Shown one piece after another: positions 7,516 through 15,388 of a stretch of 19,258 nucleotides of DNA. The translations under genes were made by a program, and so were the position numbers. Positions within the stretch are counted from its first letter, which is position 1. Every line of letters starts with the position of its first letter. The stretch is from Burkholderiales bacterium (GTDB taxonomy: Bacteria > Pseudomonadota > Gammaproteobacteria > Burkholderiales > Burkholderiaceae_C), in contig CANHOE010000010.1 in NCBI GenBank assembly GCA_947462175.1, positions 1 to 19,258 on the forward strand. The letters run 5' to 3'. The notes below the pieces were generated by a model that saw only the letters and a list, made by a program, of their open reading frames with translations, made no database searches and was not told the DNA's origin.

Positions 7516-7822
7516 ATCCGGTTGTATCGGTCAAAGTGGTTTCCGATGGTGTCGCCGCGCTGGTAGCCTTGCGAGTGGATTTTTCGCAGCCTCAAGCAGT
7601 GATGTTGAGCACTCGAAGTTGGGCGTCAGGTCTTTCCGTCTGGAGTCGCTGCTCAACTTTCTGGTCCCGGTGCCGATTCTTCGATTGCGCAAGGCCTCGT
7701 CGGCTTGGTTTGACGGCAGCAGTCATGCAACCCACTCTCACACTGCATAGTCCCGCACAGAAGTCGCTCCGGCCGCCCTTGCGCTGCTGCTTCGTCAGCG
7801 CACGCGCGCCGGAGGCTGTGCG
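7516..7822 (+). other. 307-base intergenic gap with no convincing gene
   Basis: Between the kinase stop and the GTG start of the EAL protein. Short open frames here have no recognisable product or ribosome site. It contains a perfect 8-bp inverted repeat, GTTGAGCA at 7604-7611 and TGCTCAAC at 7650-7657, with a 38-base intervening stretch. A TTGACG resembling a -35 box occurs near 7709, but no matching -10 lies at the right distance. The length suggests that the downstream gene may have its own promoter here. Confidence 0.5.
7811..7815 (+). promoter_or_regulatory. Shine-Dalgarno site deciding the GTG start of the EAL protein
   Basis: GGAGG lies 7 bases before the GTG at 7823, a near-ideal ribosome binding site. 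It supports this GTG over later in-frame ATG codons, such as that at residue 46. Confidence 0.75.
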
Positions 7823-10051
7823 GTGACACTAAAGCGCACGCCCTATGCGATCCAAGGCGGGGAGGCAGGCTCCACGCCTTCCAAGCCACGGGCCGTTACG
7901 GCACAGTCGACCCCAGGTGGTGCGACAGGTGCCGATGGCAACAGCCCGTCGATTGAGATGTCCCCGCTGATCGAGGGGTTGCTCGACGCCGCGTGGCTGG
8001 TCGAGCCGCAGAGCTTGCGCGTGCTGGCGGCCAATGCTCAGGCCGCGACCTTGCTGGGCATCGATGTGTCCGCGCTGTGCCGAACCGATGCGCTGGCCCT
8101 TGCGGCGACGCCGCAGGATGTGGCGTTCTGGGAAGCGGCACGCAGCGGCGCGATGGACTCGGCCGACGTACAGACGGTGCTCAGCGATGCCGAGGGCAAG
8201 TTGGTGCCGGTGCTGCGCCGTGTCACCCGCATCAACCTCGGTGCATTGGCGGATTCGCACCATGGCGTCTACCTGGTCGTGATGCGCGACCGCGGTCCTG
8301 AGTTGCGTGCACACGCTGAGCTGGAGGAGCGCCTGTCGGAATTGCGCGCCACGCTCGACTCCACGACCGATGGCATCCTGGTGCTCGACCTCAATGGCGG
8401 CATCGTCAACTTCAACCCCCGTTTCGCAGCCCTCTGGGAGCTGCCTGAGGCCTTGCTGGCCGAACGCGATAACGCAGCTGTTGCCGCCTGGATGCTGCGC
8501 CGGGTGGCCGACCCAGTCACCTACAGCAAGCGTTTGCAGGTGTTGGCGGAGTCGCCTTCGCTTGAGGGCACCGACGTCCTGACCTTGCGCAGCGGTAAGG
8601 TGTTTGAACGCCGCACGCTGCCGCAACGCACCCGCGGTCAGACCATCGGGCGGGTTTACGCATTTCAAGACGTGACCGAGAGCCGCGAGATACAGCGCCG
8701 TTCGCAGCCGCCCTCCAGCAATGACGCGCTGACCGGTCTGCCGAGTCGACAACTGGTGGCCGACCGGATCGACTATGCGCTGGCGCTGGCGCAGCGCGAA
8801 GGGATTGCCTTCGCTTTGCTTCACCTGAATCTCGACCGTTTCAAGCCCATCAATGACGCGCTCGGCCCGGCCGCTGGCGACCACCTGCTCATCGAGGTCG
8901 CCAAGCGGCTGACGGCGACGATGCGCCAGGTCGACACTGTCTGCCGCCTCGGCGACGACGAGTACCTCATGCTGCTGCATCAAGCCGACATGCAGCGCGC
9001 CGAAGGGGCCGCCCGTCGGGTCATCGAGTCCTTGCAGCCACCTTTCGTGATTGACGGGGTGAACCTGACAGTGACCGCCAGCGTTGGCATCGCGCTGTAT
9101 CCCGGCGATGGCAGCACACCTGAAGAGCTGTTGCAGGCGGCCGATGCGGCGATGGCCGACATGAAGGCGGCCGGTGGCGCGGGATTTCGCTTGCACCATC
9201 AGCGCGTCGGTGCCACGGTGGTCACCTTGCGCACCCGCATGAAGCTCGACCTGGCGATGCGCCAGGCACTGGCGTCCGGTCGGTTCCGGCTGCATTACCA
9301 GCCTCAGGTCGATCTGAAGAGTGGCGAGATCGTCGGCGCCGAGGCACTGATACGCTGGCGCGATCCTGAGCTGGGCGACGTCTCGCCCACTGAGTTCATC
9401 CCGGTCGCCGAGCGCAGCGGCTTCATCGTCGCGATCGGTGCCTGGGTGCTTCAGCAAGCGGTGCAGCAGGCGGCCATCTGGCGTGAGCAGGGCCGCGAGT
9501 TGCTGATGTCCATCAATGTGTCTGCGCTGCAATTCCAGCAGGCCGACTTTGTCGACAGCGTGGCTCGCGCGCTGGCCGAAGCCGGGCTCGAGCCCCAGAG
9601 GCTTGAACTGGAGCTGACCGAATCCATCTTGGTTCAGGATGCGCAGGAAGCACTGCACCGCCTGCAGGCGCTGGCGGAGCTGGGCGTGAAGCTGGCGATC
9701 GACGACTTCGGCACCGGCTACTCCAGCCTCGCCTACCTGAAGCGCTTCCCGATCGGGCGGCTGAAGATCGATCGCAGCTTCATCCAGGGGCTGCCCGACG
9801 ACGAGGTCGATGTCGGGATCGTCAACGCCATCGTCAACCTCGGCAAGGCGCTGCACCTCGACATGGTGGCCGAAGGTGTCGAGACCGAAGCGCAGCGGCT
9901 GTTCATGCTGAAGACGGGCTGCACGCAGTACCAGGGCGGACTGTGCGCGCCAGCGCTCGATGCCTTGTCGTTCGATGCGCTGCTCGATCGCGGCCCCGAC
10001 TTCGAGCAGGACCTGCCGGACACCGGGGACTGGAACGAAAGCGGTTCCTGA
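7823..10051 (+). CDS. PAS-GGDEF-EAL protein: probable c-di-GMP phosphodiesterase with degenerate GGDEF
   Basis: 742 residues, cytosolic. A low-complexity N-terminus (1-45) is followed by two PAS-like regions (about 45-160 and 170-290, the latter ending FQDVTESREIQ), a GGDEF domain (about 298-460) and an EAL domain (about 472-715). The GGDEF signature reads GDDEY (377-381), so diguanylate cyclase activity is probably lost, although the upstream RxxD (RQVD, 368-371) that often forms the c-di-GMP inhibitory site is kept. The EAL domain retains the metal and substrate residues of active phosphodiesterases: Glu507 in AEAL, Asn565 in INVS, the ELTES motif at 597-601, Asp627-Asp628 in IDDFGTG, Lys648 in LKID, Glu684 and Glu687 in AEGVE, and Gln702/Gln704. 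It should hydrolyse c-di-GMP to pGpG, with the GGDEF domain perhaps binding GTP as a regulator. It lies downstream of the hybrid kinase on the same strand. Confidence 0.93.
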   Translation: MTLKRTPYAIQGGEAGSTPSKPRAVTAQSTPGGATGADGNSPSIEMSPLIEGLLDAAWLVEPQSLRVLAANAQAATLLGIDVSALCRTDALALAATPQDVAFWEAARSGAMDSADVQTVLSDAEGKLVPVLRRVTRINLGALADSHHGVYLVVMRDRGPELRAHAELEERLSELRATLDSTTDGILVLDLNGGIVNFNPRFAALWELPEALLAERDNAAVAAWMLRRVADPVTYSKRLQVLAESPSLEGTDVLTLRSGKVFERRTLPQRTRGQTIGRVYAFQDVTESREIQRRSQPPSSNDALTGLPSRQLVADRIDYALALAQREGIAFALLHLNLDRFKPINDALGPAAGDHLLIEVAKRLTATMRQVDTVCRLGDDEYLMLLHQADMQRAEGAARRVIESLQPPFVIDGVNLTVTASVGIALYPGDGSTPEELLQAADAAMADMKAAGGAGFRLHHQRVGATVVTLRTRMKLDLAMRQALASGRFRLHYQPQVDLKSGEIVGAEALIRWRDPELGDVSPTEFIPVAERSGFIVAIGAWVLQQAVQQAAIWREQGRELLMSINVSALQFQQADFVDSVARALAEAGLEPQRLELELTESILVQDAQEALHRLQALAELGVKLAIDDFGTGYSSLAYLKRFPIGRLKIDRSFIQGLPDDEVDVGIVNAIVNLGKALHLDMVAEGVETEAQRLFMLKTGCTQYQGGLCAPALDALSFDALLDRGPDFEQDLPDTGDWNESGS

Positions 10052-10057
10052 GCGCAG

Positions 10058-10073
10058 CCGCTCCAAGGAGCGG
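10058..10073. terminator. Hairpin between convergent genes (possible bidirectional terminator)
   Basis: CCGCTCC-AA-GGAGCGG is a perfect 7-bp inverted repeat filling much of the 36-base gap between the EAL gene stop (10051) and the stop of the convergent DUF1854 gene (10088). Position and GC-rich stem fit a terminator. The lack of a T-run on either side makes efficient intrinsic termination uncertain. Confidence 0.45.
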
Positions 10074-10087
10074 GCCGTGCCGGTGGA

Positions 10088-10567
10088 TCAGAGGAATCGT
10101 TCCAGCAATCGACGCGAGCGCCGGTCCAGCGCTCGCCGATTTCGCACGATGAACTGGATGCCATGACTGTCGGCAATCCACAGTGCCCCGTCGTTCAATC
10201 GCCGGATGTCTTCCTCGCCCTTCAGCACGAAGCTGGTGACCCCGCGGTCGGTCTCGACCTGCCAGATGCTGGGGGTCGAAAACGTCGATACCGACACGAT
10301 GCGCCTTATCACCGGTGTGAACTCGCGGCTGCGCAGTTCCTCGGTGATCAGCTCGCGCAGAGGCGTCGGCAGCTTGTCGAGCGCCTCGACCCAGGCGACC
10401 TCGCGGCCATCGCCATCGACCAGCGAGAGCCCCTCGTTCGGCGCCTCGATCGGAAAGGCCCGCACCGGCACCACACCCGTGTGGTGCGTGCCGTCGGCGG
10501 TGGTCAGACCCAGCTGGCCATGGGCATCTCTCTGCAATTGAAAGGCCTGAAAGGGCGCCTCGTTCAT
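10088..10567 (-). CDS. DUF1854 family protein associated with cyanophycin metabolism
   Basis: A 159-residue soluble protein recognised as DUF1854 from its pattern: an N-terminal part with GVVPVRAFPI (31-40) and an EGLSLVDGDGREVAWV strand pair (45-60), the helix LPTPLRELITEEL (67-79), then REFTPVIRRI, a W-containing strand and the ending GEEDIRRL...DSHGIQFIV...LDRRSRRLLERFL. I recall that NCBI names this family a cyanophycin-metabolism-associated DUF1854 protein; its biochemical role is unknown. The ATG at 10567 overlaps the stop of the ABC transporter gene by 4 bases (ATGA), so translation is probably coupled and the two products may form a complex. An open frame continues upstream to 10693, but that part overlaps the ABC gene in another frame and is not a plausible start. 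It converges on the EAL gene. Confidence 0.87.
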   Translation of the reverse strand: MNEAPFQAFQLQRDAHGQLGLTTADGTHHTGVVPVRAFPIEAPNEGLSLVDGDGREVAWVEALDKLPTPLRELITEELRSREFTPVIRRIVSVSTFSTPSIWQVETDRGVTSFVLKGEEDIRRLNDGALWIADSHGIQFIVRNRRALDRRSRRLLERFL

Positions 10568-12930
10568 GTGGGCAACTCGCTGTGACTCGACGCCCCGGCC
10601 GCCGTTGTCGACAGGGGGAGCTCGATCGGGTCGCTGTGTGATATCCAATCGTCTGTCGCGGCTTGACGCGCTTGTGCTTCGTGAAGTCGCCAATAGGCGC
10701 CGCGCCGGGCCATCAACTCGTCGTGCGGGCCGACCTCGACGATCTGCCCTCGGTCCATCACGACCAGGCGATCCGCCTTGCGCAAGGTAGAAAGCCGGTG
10801 CGCGATGGCGATCGTCGTGCGGCCCTGTACCAGGTTGTCGAGCGCATTCTGGATTTCCTTCTCGGTCTCGGTGTCCACCGATGAGGTGGCCTCGTCGAGG
10901 ATCAGGATGCGCGGATCGATCAACAGAGCGCGCGCGATGCTGATGCGCTGGCGCTCTCCGCCCGAGAGCCCCTGGCCGCGCTCACCGACCAGCGAGTCGT
11001 AGCCTTGGGGCAGCCGGAGGATGAATTCATGCGCATGCGCGGCGCGCGCCGCGGCGACGATGTCTGACCGGCTGGCGTCGGGTCGGCCATAGGCGATGTT
11101 TTCGGCGATCGTGCCGAAGAACAGGAACGGCTCCTGAAGTACCAGACCGATGTGGCGCCGGTAGTTGGCCACGCCATAACGACGAATGTCGATGCCGTCG
11201 ACCTTGATAGCGCCGTCCGTCACGTCATAGAAGCGGCAGATCAGGTTGACCAGCGTGCTTTTGCCCGAGCCGCTGTGGCCCACCAGACCGATCATCTCGC
11301 CAGGTTGAATCTCGAGCTGCAGACCGCGGATCACCGAGCGGTTGCCGTAGCGAAATCCGATGCCGGCCAGTTCGATGCGGCCCTGTGGCTGTGTCAGCGG
11401 CACCGGTGTCGTTGGTTCCGGGACGTTCGACACATGGTCGAGGATGTCGAAGATGCGCTTGGCGCCCGCTGCGGCCTTCTGTGTCACAGAGACGATGCGG
11501 CTCATCGAGTCAAGCCGACCGTAGAACCGACCGATGTACGCGATGAAGGCGGTCAGCACGCCCACGGTGATCTCGTGCTTCGATACCTGCCAGATGCCGA
11601 AGGCCCAGACCACCAGCAGACCGATCTCGGTCAGCAGCGACACGGTGGGCGTGAACAGCGACCAGGTCTTGTTCAGACGGTCGTTGACCTGCAGGTTGCT
11701 CTGGTTGGCTGCCTTGAAGCGCTGCGCTTCCCGGCCCTCCTGCGCAAAGGCCTTGACCACGCGGATGCCCGGAATCGTGTCGGCCAGCACATTGGTGACC
11801 TCGGACCAGACCCGGTCGATCTTCTCGAAGCCGGTGCGCAACCGGTCGCGCACGGTGTGGATCATCCAGCCGATGAATGGCAGCGGCAGCAGCGTGACCA
11901 CCGCCAGCCAGGGATTGATCGAAAACAGGATGATCGCCGTCATCACGATCATCAGCACGTCGGTGGCGAAATCGAGTGCATGTAGAGACAGAAAAACACA
12001 GATGCGATCGGTTTCGCTGCCGATGCGTGCCATCAAGTCACCGGTGCGCTTGCCGCCGAAGTAGTCGAGGGACAACTGCAGAAGATGTTCGAAGGTGGCG
12101 GTCCGCAGGTCGGCACCGATCCGCTCGCTGACCAGCGCCAGCAGATAGGTCCGCGCCCAGCCCAGGCCCCAGGCCAAAACTGCGGCCAGCAACAGGCCGC
12201 CCAGGTACAACGCGACATGCATCGGATCGATCTGCTGGCCGTTCTGGAACGGGATCAGGATGTCGTCCATCAGCGGAATCGCCAGATAGGGGGGCACCAG
12301 CGTCGCGGCGGTCGAGGCCAGCGTCAGGGCGAATCCGGCCGCCAGAGGCTTGCGGTAAGGGCGGGCGAAGCGCCACAGCCGCAACAGCACCCAGGTCGAG
12401 GGCACCGCCTGCACTTCGCGGTTGCACACTGGGCAGTCCTCGCTGTCGGGCGGCAGCGGCGCCTTGCACGACGGACACGGTGCGGGTTCATCGGCGATCG
12501 AATCACCCGCGGACGGGTCGCCCGTCATCAAACGGCGGGCCTGTTGTATTTCAAACAGGGTCACCAGACGCAGCGCGTAGACGTTCTGCGCCAGCGTGAA
12601 GCGCCAGAAGGCCAACCGGCCATGGTCGTCGTGAAGTGCCAGCGTGCCGACGCCGCCGTGATCGCTGTGCCGCAGTTGAAGCCGCCTGGCGGTGGGTTCG
12701 TCCAGTTGCCAGGCCGTCCATGCCGCTGGGCTGGCGTCTGCCCCGGGCTGACGCGCCAGCAGGCGGCGATCCGTCAGTACCAACTGCCCATCGGCGTAGT
12801 GGAGTTGCGGTGACAGGTCAACCAGCAGCGTTCCGAGCGCGTTCTCGTCGGATTCGAGCGGCACATCTCCCGGATTCACGGGGACAGGCAGCGCAGGAGC
12901 AGGGTCTTGAATTGGATTGGAATGCTGCAT
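10564..12930 (-). CDS. Cyanophycin-locus ABC transporter (fused membrane and ATPase domains) with N-terminal zinc-ribbon-like motif
   Basis: 788 residues. An N-terminal soluble region (about 25-135, with HYADGQLVLTDRRLL and a Trp-rich strand pattern) resembles a small PH-like beta domain. It is followed by four cysteines (Cys152/155 and Cys166/169, CPSC...CPVC) typical of a zinc ribbon. A six-helix type I exporter membrane domain spans about 190-480. The nucleotide-binding domain (about 515-755) is complete: Walker A GHSGSGKST with Lys557, Q-loop Gln599, signature LSGGERQR (655-662), Walker B ILILDE with Glu680, and His711. It should work as a homodimer hydrolysing ATP. The substrate is unknown; gene position next to cphA is the only clue. 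The ATG at 12930 is preferred because an earlier in-frame start (13038) would overlap the divergent synthetase gene; neither has a good ribosome site. It overlaps the DUF1854 gene by 4 bases. Confidence 0.9.
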   Translation of the reverse strand: MQHSNPIQDPAPALPVPVNPGDVPLESDENALGTLLVDLSPQLHYADGQLVLTDRRLLARQPGADASPAAWTAWQLDEPTARRLQLRHSDHGGVGTLALHDDHGRLAFWRFTLAQNVYALRLVTLFEIQQARRLMTGDPSAGDSIADEPAPCPSCKAPLPPDSEDCPVCNREVQAVPSTWVLLRLWRFARPYRKPLAAGFALTLASTAATLVPPYLAIPLMDDILIPFQNGQQIDPMHVALYLGGLLLAAVLAWGLGWARTYLLALVSERIGADLRTATFEHLLQLSLDYFGGKRTGDLMARIGSETDRICVFLSLHALDFATDVLMIVMTAIILFSINPWLAVVTLLPLPFIGWMIHTVRDRLRTGFEKIDRVWSEVTNVLADTIPGIRVVKAFAQEGREAQRFKAANQSNLQVNDRLNKTWSLFTPTVSLLTEIGLLVVWAFGIWQVSKHEITVGVLTAFIAYIGRFYGRLDSMSRIVSVTQKAAAGAKRIFDILDHVSNVPEPTTPVPLTQPQGRIELAGIGFRYGNRSVIRGLQLEIQPGEMIGLVGHSGSGKSTLVNLICRFYDVTDGAIKVDGIDIRRYGVANYRRHIGLVLQEPFLFFGTIAENIAYGRPDASRSDIVAAARAAHAHEFILRLPQGYDSLVGERGQGLSGGERQRISIARALLIDPRILILDEATSSVDTETEKEIQNALDNLVQGRTTIAIAHRLSTLRKADRLVVMDRGQIVEVGPHDELMARRGAYWRLHEAQARQAATDDWISHSDPIELPLSTTAAGASSHSELPT

Positions 12931-13028
12931 GAGGGGGTTTCGTCGCCGACGGAACGTATGCCATTGCCATCGGACAGCGCCTGCGATTCTCGCCGAGTGG
13001 CTCGCCTTGAGAACACCATCTGCAAAAC
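12931..13028. promoter_or_regulatory. Divergent promoter region of the cyanophycin locus
   Basis: 98 bases separate the starts of the ABC transporter gene (- strand) and the first synthetase gene (+ strand), so promoters for both units must lie here or inside the coding ends. I could not identify a convincing sigma-70 or sigma-54 pair. There is no clear Shine-Dalgarno sequence before either start. The call rests on geometry alone. Confidence 0.4.
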
Positions 13029-15344
13029 ATGACGACATTCGACGACATACGCCTGCTTCGCATCACTTACCTGCGCGGCCCGAACATCTGGACCTACCGC
13101 CCCGCGCTCGAGACCTGGCTGGACCTGGGCGAACTGGAAGATCACCCGAGCCATCTGTTACCGGGTTTCAACGAGCGCCTGGTCGCTCTGTTGCCCGCTC
13201 TCGTCGAGCACCATTGCGGTGTGGGTGAGCGAGGCGGCTTCCTCGAGCGCCTGCAATCTGGCACCTGGGCTGGTCATGTGCTCGAGCATGTGGTGATTGA
13301 GTTGCTGAATCTGGCGGGCATGCCCACGGGCTTCGGCCAGACACGCAGCACCTCGCAGCGTGGCGTCTATCGCATGGTGTTTCGTGCCCGTGATGAGCAT
13401 GTGGCCCGTGCGGCGCTGGTTGCCGGTCACCGCCTGGTGATGTCGACGATCAACGATGTGCCCTTTGATCTGAGCGCCGCTGTCGAGCAAGTTCGCGAGA
13501 AGATCGACGACTGCTACTTCGGCCCCAGCACGGCCAGCATCGTCGCGGCGGCGACCGACCGCGGCATTCCGCACATCCGGCTGAATGCTGGCAATCTGGT
13601 GCAACTGGGCCATGGTGCGCGGCAGCGCCGCATCTGGACGGCGGAGACCGAGGACACCAGCGCGATCGCCGAAGGCATCGCCAGTGACAAGGATTTGACC
13701 AAGATCTTGTTGAAGTCCTGCGGTGTGCCCGTTCCCGAGGGCGAGGTCGTGTCCAGCGCCGCTGCCGCCTGGGAGGCAGCGCAGGAAATCGGCCTGCCGG
13801 TCGTTGTCAAGCCCACCGATGGCAACCACGGTCGCGGCGTCACGCTCGACCTGATGACCCGGGAAGACGTCGAGGCTGCCTACGCGGTAGCCGAGCCGGA
13901 GGGCAGCGATGTCATCGTCGAGCGTTACATCCGGGGGCATGAGCACCGCCTGCTGGTGGTGGGCGGCAAGCTCGTTGCCGCGGCGCGTGGCGAGTCGGCC
14001 TGCGTCACAGGCGACGGCCGTTCCAGCGTATGCGAACTGATCGACACCCAGATCAACTGCGATCCACGGCGTGGCACGACCGAAGACCACCCGCTCAGCC
14101 CGATCGATCTCGCCACCGACGGAGCAGTGATGCTCGATCTGCAGCGCCAGGGCTTGACGCCCACCGATGTGCCGTCTGCCGGTCGCCGTGTGCTGATTCA
14201 ACGTAACGGCAATGTCTCGATCGACTGCACCGACGAAGTCCACCCGGAAGTGGCGCACCAGGTGGCGCTTGCCGCTCGCGTGGTCGGACTTGACATCGCG
14301 GGCATTGACGTCGTGGCGGAGGACATCTCGAAGCCATTGCATGTGCAAGGCGGTGCTGTGGTCGAAGTCAATGCGGGTCCGGGGCTTCTGATGCACCTGA
14401 AGCCGGCCGAAGGCATGCCACGCCCGGTCGGGCGAGCCATCGTTGACCACCTTTTCCCGGAGGAGGACAGCGAAGGCAAGAGTGGCCGCATCGACGTCGT
14501 CGGCATCGCGGGCTCGGTGGGTACGCACACGATGGCCCGACTGGTGGCCTGGTTGCTGCATCTGAGCGGCCGCCGCGTCGGGGTGGCCTGCCGCGACGGG
14601 CTGTTCCTGGGCAGCCGGCAAATCGATCGCAGTGATGGCGCGCGCTGGGAAGCCGGCCACCGACTGTTGATGAATCGCAGTGTCGATGCGGTTGTGATCG
14701 AGAACGGCGCCCCGTCGGTGTTGAATGATGGGCTGGCCTACGACCGCTGCCATGTCGGCATGGTCACCGACCTGGCGCTGGCGCCGCACGATGCAGCCGT
14801 GCTGGCAACCCACGATGTCTTTGGCTCCGACCAACTGGCCAAGGTGCTTCGCACACAGGTGGATGTGGTCACGGCCAGCGGTGTCGCGGTGCTGAATGCC
14901 GCCGACCCGCGCATTGCCGACATGGCTTCGCTGTGCGATGGCGAGGTGATCTTTTATGCCCGTGACGGCGGCCATGAAGCGCTCGTGGCGCATCGCGCCG
15001 CAGGTGGTCGTGGTGTTTTCCTTCGCGACGGATGGGCCGTGCTGGCGGCAGGATCGGCGGAAACGGTCTGTGCGAACGTCGACCAAGCCGGCCGACGGTT
15101 CGCCGTGCCGGCACATGCGGTGATGCCTGTTGCCGATCCAGCCGAAGTCCTGCTGGCTTCTATCGCGAGCGCGTGGGCACTGGGCATCTCGCCCGAACTG
15201 ATGGCAGCCGGGATCGAGACTTTTCCGGTAGCGGTCACCACGGGTGTGATCGCGGCAGTTCAAGGCACGACCCAGATGGCGTCGAATTCGCCTGCCGCTG
15301 TGCCGGCCGGCACCCCGACCGAGCCGCTGTTGGCTTCGGTCTGA
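13029..15344 (+). CDS. cphA2: Cyanophycin synthetase-like protein (CphA2-like) with degenerate Mur ligase half
   Basis: 771 residues. It starts with the CphA N-domain (LRGPNIWTYRP, 15-25) and continues into an ATP-grasp domain (about 215-480) with VVVKPTDGNHGRG (Lys261), IVERYIRG and EVNAGPGLLMHL; this half normally adds Asp to the polymer end. The second, Mur-ligase-like half is broken: where the complete enzyme has GTNGKTT, this one has GSVGTHT (495-501), lacking the P-loop lysine. The protein also ends after the central Mur domain (about residue 735) plus an Ala/Pro-rich tail, with no C-terminal Mur domain. The N-domain motif GHVLEHVVIE (82-91, HxxEH...E) is intact. Cyanobacterial CphA2 also lost one ATP site and polymerises beta-Asp-Arg dipeptides; whether this proteobacterial paralogue does so is unknown, and the symbol is by analogy. 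It lies 44 bases upstream of the complete cphA, probably in one transcript. Confidence 0.88.
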   Translation: MTTFDDIRLLRITYLRGPNIWTYRPALETWLDLGELEDHPSHLLPGFNERLVALLPALVEHHCGVGERGGFLERLQSGTWAGHVLEHVVIELLNLAGMPTGFGQTRSTSQRGVYRMVFRARDEHVARAALVAGHRLVMSTINDVPFDLSAAVEQVREKIDDCYFGPSTASIVAAATDRGIPHIRLNAGNLVQLGHGARQRRIWTAETEDTSAIAEGIASDKDLTKILLKSCGVPVPEGEVVSSAAAAWEAAQEIGLPVVVKPTDGNHGRGVTLDLMTREDVEAAYAVAEPEGSDVIVERYIRGHEHRLLVVGGKLVAAARGESACVTGDGRSSVCELIDTQINCDPRRGTTEDHPLSPIDLATDGAVMLDLQRQGLTPTDVPSAGRRVLIQRNGNVSIDCTDEVHPEVAHQVALAARVVGLDIAGIDVVAEDISKPLHVQGGAVVEVNAGPGLLMHLKPAEGMPRPVGRAIVDHLFPEEDSEGKSGRIDVVGIAGSVGTHTMARLVAWLLHLSGRRVGVACRDGLFLGSRQIDRSDGARWEAGHRLLMNRSVDAVVIENGAPSVLNDGLAYDRCHVGMVTDLALAPHDAAVLATHDVFGSDQLAKVLRTQVDVVTASGVAVLNAADPRIADMASLCDGEVIFYARDGGHEALVAHRAAGGRGVFLRDGWAVLAAGSAETVCANVDQAGRRFAVPAHAVMPVADPAEVLLASIASAWALGISPELMAAGIETFPVAVTTGVIAAVQGTTQMASNSPAAVPAGTPTEPLLASV

Positions 15345-15388
15345 TGTAGTTTGCGCCTGACCGATGCGTCGGGCAGAAAGCCTTTTCG

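Noticed and set aside
7604..7657. GTTGAGC...GCTCAAC pair resembling integron attC core sites
   Set aside because: The arms are in the wrong order: attC runs RYYYAAC...GTTRRRY, whereas here GTT is outermost on the left and AAC outermost on the right. No integrase or cassette array is present.
7512..7826. Possible 104-residue gene overlapping the kinase stop
   Set aside because: It starts with TTG inside the kinase end, lacks a ribosome site, and its translation shows no pattern of a folded protein.
7829..10066. Long open frame (about 745 codons) antisense to the EAL protein
   Set aside because: It mirrors the GC-rich coding frame of a clearly recognised protein, and its translation is rich in His, Gln and Arg with no domain. 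It is a codon-bias shadow.
10568..10693. Longer N-terminus for the DUF1854 protein
   Set aside because: The extension lies wholly within the ABC transporter gene in another frame, is Arg/Asp/Ser-rich, and the ATGA overlap at 10564-10567 gives a natural coupled start.
13158..15263. Long open frame (about 701 codons) antisense to the first cyanophycin synthetase
   Set aside because: Same shadow pattern. The + strand product is a conserved enzyme along its whole length, and the antisense translation has no recognisable motif.
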